Source: Tissierella praeacuta DSM 18095
GTDB taxonomy: Bacteria; Bacillota; Clostridia; Tissierellales; Tissierellaceae
NCBI RefSeq assembly: GCF_900128955.1
Contig: NZ_FQTY01000010.1
Span: 1 to 64,000 of the forward strand
Direction of reading: 5' to 3'
DNA: 64,000 nt
This document shows, in pieces, positions 18,119 through 27,620 of this stretch. A program made the translations under genes and the position numbers. The notes beneath the pieces were generated by a model. It had not been told where the DNA came from. It ran no database searches and saw nothing but the letters and a program-made list of their open reading frames with translations. Every line of letters begins with the position of its first letter. The stretch's first letter is position 1.

Positions 18119-19246
18119 TTAATTACCCCACTTATATTTACTTTTGTCTTCTGAAGCTTCTCTTGATAATTCTAACAATGATTTCTTTGTAGTTTTTTCA
18201 ATGTATTCAATTACTTCTGCATCAGTTAAACCTTGCTCTGTAAGAAATTTTATATTGTCATCTTCTAGTCCTAGGTTTTTAAATACATCATAATGGGCAT
18301 TTAGAATATCTTCTTCTGTAAAGCTATTGAAATTCAGATTTTTTAAATATAAAGGTTTATCTTCTTGCTCTTCCCCTTTTTCTATATCAATACATCCTGT
18401 AACTTCGGCATAGATTTTAGGAATTTTAAATCTTTTAGCAATACACACCCTATGCTTACCTTCAACAGGAAAATAATATCCTTTATATTCTGTTAGCTCA
18501 ATATTATCATGCATTCCTTCCGAAGTACTATAGGTGCCATTACGAAACTTTTCAAGTATATAACTACAAGTATCATAATTAGAACATAATTCTAAAATTT
18601 CTTCATTATAACTAGAAGCCTCTAACATAGTATTAACATCAAAAGCCTTATAATCTTCTTTAAATGTATTCATTAGGTTTAATGTCTGGAATATATTCCA
18701 GACTATACATCGATTAGCTCCTCCCCCCATAGCTGGAGGATAAAATATTTTTTCTGTATCAACATACATACCTAATGGTTCTGATACATTATAATTACTT
18801 TCACTTCTATCTTTATTTGTTTTTTCATATAAACTATCATCTTTATTCTTGTATATTAAATTAGTATCATTAAATATCCCTTCTGATACTTCTATATTAT
18901 CTCTTTTGTTTTTTATTTCTAAAATTATTTCTATATCTTGATTATTATACCTATAATTATTAATTAACATCGTTAATAGAAAGGGGAACTTCTTAACAAA
19001 ATTACTTGAATTCATATATTTATTATAATATCTTTCTTGAAGATCATCATCCCATCTTTTTTTAATAGTGCAATATATTGATGGTAATAATTCAAAAGGC
19101 TCATTTAATTCATTTTTATCTCCTTGCAATCCCCTTGTACTAACATAGGTAAAATCTGAATTATTAAATTTAATTGTAAATACTGGCTGTTCTTTTTGTG
19201 TACCTTTAAATGTAATTATATTTCCTTTTATTGAATTTTCACTCAT
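18119..19246 (-). CDS. ParB/sulfiredoxin-like domain protein
   Basis: 375 residues. The C-terminal third carries YFPVEGKHRVCIAKRFKIPK, which matches the G-x-H-R box of ParB-like nuclease/CTPase folds used to bind nucleotides. The N-terminal 200 residues are beta-rich then helical, with no recognised domain. A cluster YPPAMGGGANRCIVWNIFQT may form a second conserved patch. It follows a membrane-protein gene by 31 nt and is likely cotranscribed. Proteins with isolated ParB-like boxes occur in plasmid, phage and conflict loci; I cannot say which applies. Confidence 0.6.
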   Translation of the reverse strand: MSENSIKGNIITFKGTQKEQPVFTIKFNNSDFTYVSTRGLQGDKNELNEPFELLPSIYCTIKKRWDDDLQERYYNKYMNSSNFVKKFPFLLTMLINNYRYNNQDIEIILEIKNKRDNIEVSEGIFNDTNLIYKNKDDSLYEKTNKDRSESNYNVSEPLGMYVDTEKIFYPPAMGGGANRCIVWNIFQTLNLMNTFKEDYKAFDVNTMLEASSYNEEILELCSNYDTCSYILEKFRNGTYSTSEGMHDNIELTEYKGYYFPVEGKHRVCIAKRFKIPKIYAEVTGCIDIEKGEEQEDKPLYLKNLNFNSFTEEDILNAHYDVFKNLGLEDDNIKFLTEQGLTDAEVIEYIEKTTKKSLLELSREASEDKSKYKWGN

Positions 19247-19277
19247 TCAATCATCCCCCTAGTATAAAAGTTTTCAC

Positions 19278-19973
19278 CTATAGTAGTTCCTTGATTTTCT
19301 TGAAGATTATAACTAAATAATCATATCCTTGAATAATTCCAATTATTGAACTAATAAATCCAATCAAAGTTATTAGCATTGTAATTATTTTTACTAACAA
19401 ATTATTAGTTATTTTATTATAGGTCTTATAATTTATTAATCCTGACCAATGAAGGAAAGATATAGGTAGTAAAACTATAAACCTCATTCCTTCTCTAAAC
19501 CATACTAACGGATTTTTCATTTCGGAAATCAAATCTTGTTCCAGGTCTTCCAATGCTCCAATGTATAGTATTATACAATCATCTATCATCCTAACCATTT
19601 CTTCTAAGTTTCTATATGTCAAACTACTGCCAAACTCATCTAGCATTGAATATTCTTTTCTTATCTCTGATAAACCATTAACTATAATTTGATGATTTTT
19701 ATAAATGACATTAGAAAATGGTGGCTGATATATACTTGCAATTCCATAAGAACCCATTATAGTTTGCATTCTAGAACATTTTAGTCTAAGCCATTGGTAT
19801 AACTCCTCATTCAGATTTCTTTGAAATAATCCAGTCCCAAATTCTCTATACTTATTAATAAATTCAATAGAAAAATTTTTCTTAACCATTAAATTTTTAT
19901 AACTAAATACTATCTCTCCAAAACCAATAATTGAAATTCCTAAAACAATTAACACAATAGTCCATCTTTCCAT
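19278..19973 (-). CDS. Membrane protein of unknown function
   Basis: 231 residues with an N-terminal membrane segment (5-23), a soluble helical middle (25-160) and two C-terminal segments (about 164-180 and 195-218). The middle contains WLRLKCSRMQTIMGSYG and a helix-rich MIDDCIILYIGALEDLEQDL. I do not recognise a family. It lies just upstream of, and in the same direction as, the ParB-like gene. A membrane plus soluble nucleotide-binding pair fits many small defence or partition cassettes, but that is only a guess. Confidence 0.55.
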   Translation of the reverse strand: MERWTIVLIVLGISIIGFGEIVFSYKNLMVKKNFSIEFINKYREFGTGLFQRNLNEELYQWLRLKCSRMQTIMGSYGIASIYQPPFSNVIYKNHQIIVNGLSEIRKEYSMLDEFGSSLTYRNLEEMVRMIDDCIILYIGALEDLEQDLISEMKNPLVWFREGMRFIVLLPISFLHWSGLINYKTYNKITNNLLVKIITMLITLIGFISSIIGIIQGYDYLVIIFKKIKELL

Positions 19974-20370
19974 TTTCTCACCCTAATTTTGTCTTTCCGA
20001 AATTTAACTCTTCTCTCAACTTTTTTATATTTAATTCCTTTATATAATACAATTGTATTTATTATATCATCATCTGAAATTTCTCATCAGGTAATTTAAT
20101 ACATAAATCATTTTCTGCTTTAATGAAACAATAAAGATATTTTTGTATCCTAATATTTTTTAACTTTCATGCTATTTAAATTTAACATCAAACAGATTAT
20201 TTTCTTATACACTCAGCCTAATTATACATCTTTTATCAAGATATTTCCATAATCATCTAAGATGGAACTGGATTTTGGATATCTACACTGACACCTTCAG
20301 TTCATCACTTCAAACTTTTTCAGGTTTAACAAAGGAATATATATTTTCCCATTTCTATTCTGAACATGAA

Positions 20371-20398
20371 ATAGGATGTCCACTTCTGAACATCCTAT
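20371..20398 (-). terminator. Hairpin after the excisionase-like gene
   Basis: ATAGGATGT (20371-20379) pairs with ACATCCTAT (20390-20398); on the minus strand it is followed by TTTC. It is placed about 10 nt after the stop at 20409. The rest of 19974-20408 shows no gene. Confidence 0.5.
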
Positions 20399-20408
20399 AA
20401 TCCACAAT

Positions 20409-20651
20409 CTATATTTGAACTTTTAAGGCATTCTTATATTCTTCATAGTGTTCTCCTGTAACATACTCAATTACATATTCTTTGGGTATCATATAAGTAT
20501 CTCTTATATAAAAGTGCTTAACTCTCCCTGCTCTCATAAGCTTCCTTGCGGTACCATCTCCAATACCACCTAGCATTTCTCTAAATTGTTCAAGAGTTAC
20601 GACATCAGGATACTCTTTAAACCTTTCACGATAATATTGTTTATCTCTCAT
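20409..20651 (-). CDS. Excisionase-like HTH DNA-binding protein
   Basis: 80 residues with the MerR/Xis-type winged helix of small element-encoded proteins: VVTLEQFREMLGGIGDGTARKLMRAGRVKHFYIRD followed by YMIPKEYVIEYVTG. Homologous genes in Clostridia usually sit beside tyrosine integrases of Tn916-like elements and direct excision. No integrase gene is present here, but a tRNA 3'-end fragment lies 300 bp away, consistent with a mostly deleted integrative element. AAGGAG precedes ATG 20651 at good spacing. Confidence 0.7.
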   Translation of the reverse strand: MRDKQYYRERFKEYPDVVTLEQFREMLGGIGDGTARKLMRAGRVKHFYIRDTYMIPKEYVIEYVTGEHYEEYKNALKVQI

Positions 20652-20950
20652 TTTAAGTCAGCTCCTTATAATCATATTGTCAGTGATAGATGCTGACTGC
20701 GTAATCTAAAATTTACTATGCCTCAATTTGCAATAGATAATGACAATCCCTCCATATCCCTCCTAATACCCCTCCAATGAGATTTTTCCTTGCCAAATCA
20801 TATATTCTTCTATGTCTTGTAATTATAATAAAATATCCTTATCACGCTTAAACTTGCTTGATTTCATGCGGGTTTTACGAGTTCTAAGTTCCAATCCATT
20901 CCACTAGATTCCAAATACTTCGGAATGAACTGTAAAACTCAAAATCCATC

Positions 20951-20992
20951 TGTGGTAACACCGTGCCGGTTCGAACCCGATCATCGACACCA
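20951..20992 (+). other. tRNA-Leu-like 3' fragment (probable old attachment site)
   Basis: The sequence runs from a variable-arm-like TGTGGTAACACCG through GTGCCGGTTCGAACCCG to ATCATCGACACCA. This is the T-arm, acceptor strand and CCA end of a class II tRNA, most like tRNA-Leu. The T stem has a C-A mismatch and nothing resembling the anticodon or D arm precedes it, so it is not a functional tRNA. Such 3' fragments are left where an element integrates into a tRNA gene. The remainder of 20652-21011, and 21012-21400, show no gene I can support. Confidence 0.5.
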
Positions 20993-21461
20993 CTTATAGG
21001 AACTCTTTAGTTCATACTATAGGGTTTCTATTTTTTATTGCATGTATTATCTTGTGCTTTGAAATTAAGGCAAGTGTTACCATAAGTATGCCCTCCTTCA
21101 CAGCATTAAAAAGAGTTTTTATATGGCAATAATTTTTGCATTCAAATTTCTTCCTCCTTTCAATTTTGGGTACAGAAAAACCACTTACTTTATTTTCCAA
21201 TAAAGAAAACGGCCTTTTCTATTTATATTTAATTTAATTTTACTTAGCATTACATGGTATAAATATTGCTGAATATCTTGATTTAATCATGTATCAACAT
21301 ATCTACACACTCCATATCTAAAACTACTGATACTTCAATTTTATTTTTCAATTCCTTATTTCTAAAATCATCACCATCTTTAGTAAAAGTAACATAGTTC
21401 GTAAAGTGTTGGAAATTAAGGATTTCTACGTATCTATCCTTTGCATTCCTATTACGCATTC

Positions 21462-21520
21462 CACGTGCCTTGAGTGGTCAATAATGATGTCGCAGGAAGC
21501 CGGTATCCCCTTGGTGGTAA
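21462..21520 (+). repeat. Dispersed 60-bp core element, copy 2
   Basis: CGTGCCTTGAGTGGTCAATA then ATGATGTCGC and GTATCCCCTTGGTGGTAAA. Same orientation and spacing as the other five copies (1351, 27400, 32850, 35857, 41503). Confidence 0.75.
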
Positions 21521-21645
21521 ATTTTCATCTATGTTTTATTTCTTATAATTCTAGTTTTCGGATCACTTATCTTTCTCTATTTATAAGGTTATAATGAATA
21601 TGGAAAAAACCTACACTTAAGACTATAGGGTATAAAGTTTAATAG

Positions 21646-21925
21646 TCTGGCTATATTAAATTTTCATATTTTCTTTTTCCATAAATTATAGCAGATATAA
21701 TAACTATCTTATATTCATCATTCACTTTATAAAACACAAGATATCTATCTAAAATTAATACTCTATACCCTTGCTTTTTTAAAATAGCTTATCTTGACAC
21801 TCTTCTTGAATTAAGAAAATCCTGTAAACAATTTATAACTTCTTCCATCTTATGCAAATATCTAAGATCAATATCAATGCTTCCTAATTCATCTGCAATA
21901 TAATATATCTCTTAGCTATGCTTAT
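21646..21925 (-). pseudogene. ParE/RelE-type toxin remnant
   Basis: The minus strand reads EIYYIADELGSIDIDLRYLH, then KMEEVINCLQDFLNS, a stop, then ILKKQGYRVLILDRYLVFYK and IVIISAIIYGKRKYENL. This is the whole C-terminal part of a ParE/RelE toxin (pattern LLKKKGYR-LIV-NYLIFY-V and YGRR-Y). An in-frame TAA, no start and no antitoxin gene upstream make it dead. Confidence 0.65.
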
Positions 21926-22002
21926 AAACATAGGAGATAATAACACTGTTACACATCCACTAGAAATATATAAAATACCAGTAATGGTATAACTATAAAC
22001 AT

Positions 22003-24378
22003 TTAGTCTAATTTATCTAGCTCTTCCAACCATTTATCCATTTTCTGTGAACAAATCTCTAATATTTTTTCTTTGTTCTTCTCATCACTTCCATCAAAAC
22101 AATTTGACCATTTTGCTGTTAAGCTGTCGTATTTATTAACTTCTTCTTTAATTTCATATATTTTTGTAATTCCTTCTTCAGCAATAAACATTTTGAATTC
22201 ATTCATCCTATTAGGCTTATGGGAGTGCAATCCAATATATCCGACATAAGGAAAAAGTACAATTTCTTCAAAATCATTTCCTGTAACAATTATCCCATTT
22301 TGTAATGGTTTTTCATAGGATTTTGCATTTGTCTTATCATTATATGGATAAAACAAAATAATTCCTATTACATTTTCACGTTTAACAACTCTCTTTGCAT
22401 CATCAATGCCATAGCTTGGATTATAAAGTTCTTTTCTGGCATATCTCCATTCTTTTCTACCTATATACTTCTCTGAACTTGATTTATAGATTTGAAGAAG
22501 CGATTTAACAAAGTCTTCATCAGACAATTTGTTTTCTTCAAGAAGTTTAGTAAATTCATTTTTTAAATAATTGTTATTAATATGAGTCTTTTCCCCATCC
22601 ACAAATTTATAATTTTGAATATCTAAAAAGTATTTCTCATTGCTACTTGAATAAAAGTTCATCTTCGAAGCAAAATCAGTTAAAAAGTCATGAATTTTAT
22701 TCTGGTACTTTAAATGAAAACTAATGTCACATTCGTAATCAGAAAAATCTAAGAATCTATAACAAATCTCTAAATTCTGTTCTTCAAACAATTCTTTTAG
22801 TCTATTAAAATTAAATATGATTTGTAGAGATTTAATCTTGTTTCTATTTAAAAAGTAATTTACAAATTCATCATATTCATCAATACTTATTTTCTCTACA
22901 TGGTCTAAGAGCTCAATTAGTTCCCAATAAAAGTTTAGAAAAATTTCTTTATGATCACTTTTTAAATTTTTATAAAAATTTGAATTCATGAAAGAGTAAA
23001 AAACAAAGCCTTTCGGAAAACTATGTGAGTCGCTTGTTTGTTTGTTAATAATAAGTCCTCTATTATTCATTTTAATACTATAATATAAATCTAAAATCTC
23101 AAAAAAGTTATTACCAAAATGTATTTCCTTACTTCTACTTCTTGCAATAAAATCAATAATATTTAGACTTCTTACAAGAATCATTTGATCTTTATGAATA
23201 TAATCAGAATTATCTTCAATAAAAATTCCTGAGTAAATATCTGTAATTAATAGTGTTGTAATATTACAATCTAAAAACAAACGTTTATTTTGATTTATAA
23301 GTTCAATTACTTCATTCATAGGATACTTATCTAATTCATCTATAATAATAGAAATATTAAAGGTATCTGACATGCTTTTTAACAATCTCATTAGCTGTTT
23401 TTCTTTTATTTCCTCTGTAACTATTCCTTTTACTTCCTCGGATGTTGAAAACTTATCATTTAAACTATCCGATGATTCTAATCCAATTTTAGCAGTTAAA
23501 AAATGTAATTTTGCCTCCAAATCTATAGAACTATCTGCAGAAATACTTGATGTGGTTTCATTAATGTAACGAGTAATATTAGTTATTTCTAAATCAAACT
23601 GTTTCAATTGTTCCATGGTAAGCTTGAAAAACTTATTTAATTCTAACATGTTTTCATTTAAGACATCTAGTTTATTTACCTTTTTTTCTATATTTAATAT
23701 CTGCTTTTCTAGTTCTTTTAATTCCAAACATTTTTTAGGTTTTATTCCGATTTTATTTATAATTCTTTCTTTTATTGTTTCTTGCTTACAGTGATAATTT
23801 TTATAATCTTTAATATGATTTTCAAGTTTATAAATTTCATTAAGTAAATGATTGAATATATTATTTTCAAAACTAATATGTTGTGGCAAGTCTCTTAGGG
23901 ACTCTTTTATTCTTATACATAGCTTTTTTATATTGGATATCTTTGAACTCATAAATCTATAATTCTGTAAATAATTATTCTGAGATTCTTCTACCTGCAT
24001 TTCCTCATCTTGGTTAAAAACATCTAAAGGAAATAATTGTGATTTTGGTAAAATAATATTTTCTATATCCTTTTTTATTCGATCTATCTCCGTCTGTATT
24101 CCTATAGGCAATTGAATTAAGATTTCTCTCAGTAAATCTTTATTACTATTATAAAAAGGTATGTTTATAATTACACATGGTTTTTTGGTCCTAATATTTT
24201 CAATAGCATAATTTTTTAAACTTGATTTTCCAACCCCGTGGTTTCCATAGAGGACAAATATTCCTTTTTCTCGGCTAAATATATTCTCTAGCCTGGAGAT
24301 AACTTTACGCTCAAAAGGTAATATTGTGAAATAATCCCTATGATTCTTATTATAGGGAGCTACATATTTTTTTATCAT
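22003..24378 (-). CDS. Large P-loop ATPase with coiled-coil insertion
   Basis: 791 residues. The N-terminal ATPase core has Walker A LYGNHGVGKSS (43-53). A long helical insertion (about 110-290, containing charged heptad-like stretches such as LELKELEKQILNIEKKVNKL) separates it from Walker B ISIIIDELDKYP (about 345-356) and a sensor strand TTLLITDIYSG. The layout is like KAP/STAND-type NTPases. The C-terminal half is helical, ending in a beta-rich stretch (VIGIILFYPYNDK, GIIVTGNDFEEIVLFPYVG) that I cannot assign. It stands alone between a dead toxin and the IS21 element. A defence role is plausible from context, not shown. Confidence 0.6.
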   Translation of the reverse strand: MIKKYVAPYNKNHRDYFTILPFERKVISRLENIFSREKGIFVLYGNHGVGKSSLKNYAIENIRTKKPCVIINIPFYNSNKDLLREILIQLPIGIQTEIDRIKKDIENIILPKSQLFPLDVFNQDEEMQVEESQNNYLQNYRFMSSKISNIKKLCIRIKESLRDLPQHISFENNIFNHLLNEIYKLENHIKDYKNYHCKQETIKERIINKIGIKPKKCLELKELEKQILNIEKKVNKLDVLNENMLELNKFFKLTMEQLKQFDLEITNITRYINETTSSISADSSIDLEAKLHFLTAKIGLESSDSLNDKFSTSEEVKGIVTEEIKEKQLMRLLKSMSDTFNISIIIDELDKYPMNEVIELINQNKRLFLDCNITTLLITDIYSGIFIEDNSDYIHKDQMILVRSLNIIDFIARSRSKEIHFGNNFFEILDLYYSIKMNNRGLIINKQTSDSHSFPKGFVFYSFMNSNFYKNLKSDHKEIFLNFYWELIELLDHVEKISIDEYDEFVNYFLNRNKIKSLQIIFNFNRLKELFEEQNLEICYRFLDFSDYECDISFHLKYQNKIHDFLTDFASKMNFYSSSNEKYFLDIQNYKFVDGEKTHINNNYLKNEFTKLLEENKLSDEDFVKSLLQIYKSSSEKYIGRKEWRYARKELYNPSYGIDDAKRVVKRENVIGIILFYPYNDKTNAKSYEKPLQNGIIVTGNDFEEIVLFPYVGYIGLHSHKPNRMNEFKMFIAEEGITKIYEIKEEVNKYDSLTAKWSNCFDGSDEKNKEKILEICSQKMDKWLEELDKLD

Positions 24379-24402
24379 TCAAAGGCACCTCTTTCTTTAT
24401 AA

Positions 24403-24431
24403 AATATATATTGAATATATTGAATTTTCAA
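24403..24431 (-). promoter_or_regulatory. Promoter of the 791-residue ATPase, abutting IS21
   Basis: TTGAAA (24431-24426) and TATATT (24408-24403) are 17 bp apart, with AGAGGTG and ATG 24378 downstream. The last base of the -35 box belongs to the IS21 target duplication. The IS therefore inserted directly upstream of the promoter and left it intact. Confidence 0.6.
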
Positions 24432-24435
24432 ACGT
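24431..24435. repeat. IS21 target-site duplication AACGT (left copy)
   Basis: AACGT occurs here and at 26947-26951, directly outside the two IS21 ends. The 5-bp length fits the IS21 family. Confidence 0.7.
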
Positions 24436-24499
24436 TGTATTTGTCAATTGAAATTTAGGCCATATTATAATCGAAAACCAGGCCACTAATTATAAAAAA

Positions 24500-25258
24500 T
24501 TAATTAGTTTCTTCTAACCATTCTTTAGTTTCTTTTATTCTGTAAGAGTCTCCATTCATGTTTATTACATAAGATTTATGAGTTAATCTGTCTATTAATG
24601 CAGCTGTTAAAACTTCATCATTAAATACCTCGTTCCATCTATCAAATGATAAATTTGTAGTGATTATTGTCGATTTCCTCTCTGCCCGAAGGGAGAGAAA
24701 TGTAAATAGTAGTTCACTCCCTTCTTTATCAAAAGAAATATATCCTAGTTCATCTGCTATGATTAAGTCATATTTCTCAAACCTTTTTTCAAATGTATAT
24801 AATTTCTTCTCGCTCCTAGATTCTTTTAATTCATTTATTAAGGATGGTACTGTTGCAAAGTATACTTTATATCCTTTATTACAAGCTTCTATTCCAAGTC
24901 CTATTGATAGATGGGTCTTACCTGTTCCAAGATTACCTGCTAGTATTATATTTCTACCTTCATCAATAAAACTAAGGGTTTTAAGCTCTTTAAACCTTCT
25001 TTTACAATCTTGTGGAAGGTAATCCACTCTTAGTTCATCTATATACTTTTTATATGGGAACTTAGCATTTCTAATCCTATTTTTCCTACCATTTTCTTTC
25101 CTAACATCATAAGCTTCTATTAAAATATCTCTTAAGAATTCTTCATATGGTTTATCAAATTTGTATGCTTCTTCAATATGCATTTTCAAACCTTGACTTA
25201 TACCTGGTATCTTTAACTCTGATACATATTTTTTTATTTCTGATATTATTTCACTCAA
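24500..25258 (-). CDS. istB: IS21-family helper ATPase IstB
   Basis: 252 residues, AAA+ ATPase of the DnaC/IstB type that selects the target and activates IstA. Walker A is AGNLGTGKTHL (107-117), Walker B YDLIIADELGY, with sensor-1 STIITTNLSFDRW. It overlaps istA by 4 nt (ATGA), giving translational coupling. No lesions seen. A decayed relative lies at 31204-31620. Confidence 0.9.
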   Translation of the reverse strand: MSEIISEIKKYVSELKIPGISQGLKMHIEEAYKFDKPYEEFLRDILIEAYDVRKENGRKNRIRNAKFPYKKYIDELRVDYLPQDCKRRFKELKTLSFIDEGRNIILAGNLGTGKTHLSIGLGIEACNKGYKVYFATVPSLINELKESRSEKKLYTFEKRFEKYDLIIADELGYISFDKEGSELLFTFLSLRAERKSTIITTNLSFDRWNEVFNDEVLTAALIDRLTHKSYVINMNGDSYRIKETKEWLEETN

Positions 25259-26844
25259 TTTTTATACCTCCCCGCTGGATTTAAATTAAACATCTCATTT
25301 AATATTGCAATCTGCTTTATAGATGCCTTTTGTATTGATAAATCTTTAGTTTTTGAAGTTGTGTTATCCATTGGGAGTTTGAAAATTATATTTTTAATAT
25401 TATCTGTTGTAACCAATTCTTTCTTAATTTTTTTCAATTCAGCTATAGCTTCTACCACGCTTTTTAAATTCTTTTCTTTAATTAGTTCTAAAAGCTCTAT
25501 AAAATCTCGTGGATTATTGATATAATATTCTTGATATATTTCTTGAAGCTCTGGGCTAAGCTGGTGTCTGCCGACACTAGAATGTAATGCTCCAGGCTTC
25601 TTTTTTAATGTATGAATAAAATGATTTATATCAACAGTCCAGTAATGCGATTGATACGACCTTTTATGTTCGGCTACTTTATTATCCTTGTAATATATTT
25701 CTATTGTGTCTGGATATACTTTAACGTTTACAAATTTGCCTACTAGATAATCTGGTACTGAATATTTATTTTGATCAATATTTACTACACTATATTTATT
25801 TACTCTTGCTTCAACTCTCCTTGAGGCATCACAGGATGATTTTAAAGGTATGAGATAGGGCATTTCCTGCTTCAGTATATCAATAATGGGGCTTTGATTT
25901 TGGAGCCAATTTCTTTTCTTTGAATTAAGCTCTAACAATTTTTCCTTTAGATAAGTATTTGCTTCTTTAACTGTGTCAAAGTCAGTTCTACTAGAAAATG
26001 CCTTCCTTCTAACAAATTCAATACCTTTTTCTACATGTCCTTTCTCATTTCCTCTAGCTACATTGCAAAACCTATATTTAAACCCATAGTAGAGCGATAT
26101 TTTTATTAAGTCTTCTGTTGCTTCCTTTTCATTTCTTCCAACAAATTTTCTTACAGCTTGCTTCAGATTATCATAAACTAGTTCTCTGTGAACTCCACCT
26201 ATGTTATTAAAAGCCCTTACATGAACATCTAAAAAGTTTTCCATTTTTTGATTCTGATAAAGTCTTGCATAATGATATGAGCTTTTAGCTGTAGTTAGTA
26301 AACCCATTTGCAATGTAGTAGGTTTTCCTGCTATTGTAAGTTTTACTTCACCCCAATCAAACTCTAATGTTTCTCCTAAATTATATTCCTGCCTGATGAA
26401 GGCCTCTTTCCTCTCATGATTTTCTCTGATGTAGTTACAAACTGTAGGATAACTAATATCAAATCCCATTTCGACTAGCTTTTCATGTATGTCAATCTTT
26501 TTCATTAACTGCTTGGTTCTACCAAGGAGCCCATTTTTCTCATTTTGTTCTAATAATTCATTTATTTTATCTATTATCTCATCTGTTAACTTAGTCCTAG
26601 TTCTACTACTTGTATCATACTTAGGTTTAGAAGTCATTTCTTCAATTAGAAGTAGTATTTTACTTCTATCTTTTTCTTCATCTTTATCCAAATCCTCTAA
26701 AAGTTCAAGTTTAGATTTAAATTCATTGATATATTTTGCTACTGTAGATCTTGACATTTTAAGGTCTCTACTAATTGCTCTTTGTGATTTATTTTCCCTA
26801 AAATACTGCATTAGTATTTCGGCCTTCTTATCCAAACCTATCAC
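25255..26844 (-). CDS. istA: IS21-family transposase IstA
   Basis: 529 residues. N-terminal helix-turn-helix (ENKSQRAISRDLKMSRSTVAKYI, 17-39), rve catalytic core with D163 (LEFDWGEVKL), D225 (LVYDNLKQAV) and E272 (NEKGHVEKGIEF), and the C-terminal beta domain (VEARVNKYSVVNIDQNKYSV) typical of IstA. Length and all three acidic residues are normal, so the transposase should be functional together with IstB. Confidence 0.9.
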   Translation of the reverse strand: MIGLDKKAEILMQYFRENKSQRAISRDLKMSRSTVAKYINEFKSKLELLEDLDKDEEKDRSKILLLIEEMTSKPKYDTSSRTRTKLTDEIIDKINELLEQNEKNGLLGRTKQLMKKIDIHEKLVEMGFDISYPTVCNYIRENHERKEAFIRQEYNLGETLEFDWGEVKLTIAGKPTTLQMGLLTTAKSSYHYARLYQNQKMENFLDVHVRAFNNIGGVHRELVYDNLKQAVRKFVGRNEKEATEDLIKISLYYGFKYRFCNVARGNEKGHVEKGIEFVRRKAFSSRTDFDTVKEANTYLKEKLLELNSKKRNWLQNQSPIIDILKQEMPYLIPLKSSCDASRRVEARVNKYSVVNIDQNKYSVPDYLVGKFVNVKVYPDTIEIYYKDNKVAEHKRSYQSHYWTVDINHFIHTLKKKPGALHSSVGRHQLSPELQEIYQEYYINNPRDFIELLELIKEKNLKSVVEAIAELKKIKKELVTTDNIKNIIFKLPMDNTTSKTKDLSIQKASIKQIAILNEMFNLNPAGRYKN

Positions 26845-27307
26845 CCTCCATCTCCCCCTTAAAAAGATATGCTTAAGGGGAATTATATTTTAAGGTGGCT
26901 TGGTTTTCAATTATTATGGTGGCCTACTTTTAAAGTATCATAAACAAACGTCATTTGTTCTTTACTATTAAATTTAGATTTAAAAATATTCCCGTTTATT
27001 TCTATCATTTTATAATACTCTCGACTATTATGATTTTTATTATAATAAAACATAATACCTCTCAAAATAAATAGTTTGGCTTGCTTAATCTTCTTTCAGA
27101 TTTACATCATCAAGATCTGTCTAATGCCTTATATTAACAATTATCATATCATAAACTATTTAGCAATAGAATATCTAATTAGCATACCATGCACAATCAT
27201 TTGATATACTCCAAATACCTCCATTTTTCTTATAAAGCAAAATACAGTTATTCCGAGATAGAAATTTTTCTTTATATTTTTTCCTATTATTCATATTTCC
27301 AAAAACA

Positions 27308-27457
27308 AGAAAGGCATTGAATGTTATCTGTCCATTCAATGCCTTAAACCCTTGCTATTACCTTATTCTATAGTCTTTCTATCTTCACGATTGCCTCAAC
27401 GTGCCTTGAGGTGACAATAAAGATGTCATAGGTTTATATTAATCCCTTGGTGGAATT
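27308..27457. repeat. Hairpin plus core element, copy 3
   Basis: The perfect stem GGCATTGAATG / CATTCAATGCC (about 27313-27344) is followed by a stretch shared with 32757-32850 and then the core (27400-27457: GTGCCTTGAGGTGACAATAA, AGATGTCATA, AATCCCTTGGTGGAA). On the minus strand the hairpin is followed by a T-rich run and may terminate the GHKL operon. No gene in 26952-27620. Confidence 0.7.
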
Positions 27458-27620
27458 TTAGACTTCAATATATTTTCATAATCAAACAATTTATTTTCAC
27501 ATGTTTTTCTCTACTAACATTTTACTAATATCATAAAGTAATGAATATTTTGTATTATTACATATATTTATAAATATTATAAACACCTTTAAAAATATAT
27601 TTTTTACTAAAAAGTAAATA

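Larger units (their letters stand above)
24436..26946 (-). mobile_element. Complete IS21-family insertion sequence
   Basis: A 2.5-kb element with istA and istB. The ends, read inward, are TGTATTTGTCAATTGAAATT and TGTTTATGATACTTTAAAAG, both followed by AGGCCA and a second matching block (ATAAT-ATCGAAAACCAGGCCAC / ATAATTGAAAACCAAGCCAC). Multiple terminal repeats starting TGT are typical of IS21. A 5-bp target duplication AACGT flanks it (24431-24435 and 26947-26951). It appears intact and potentially active. Confidence 0.85.

Noticed and set aside
21012-21200. 62-codon minus-strand ORF with a hydrophobic C-terminus
   Set aside because: No family, no ribosome binding site of note, located in a stretch of remnants.
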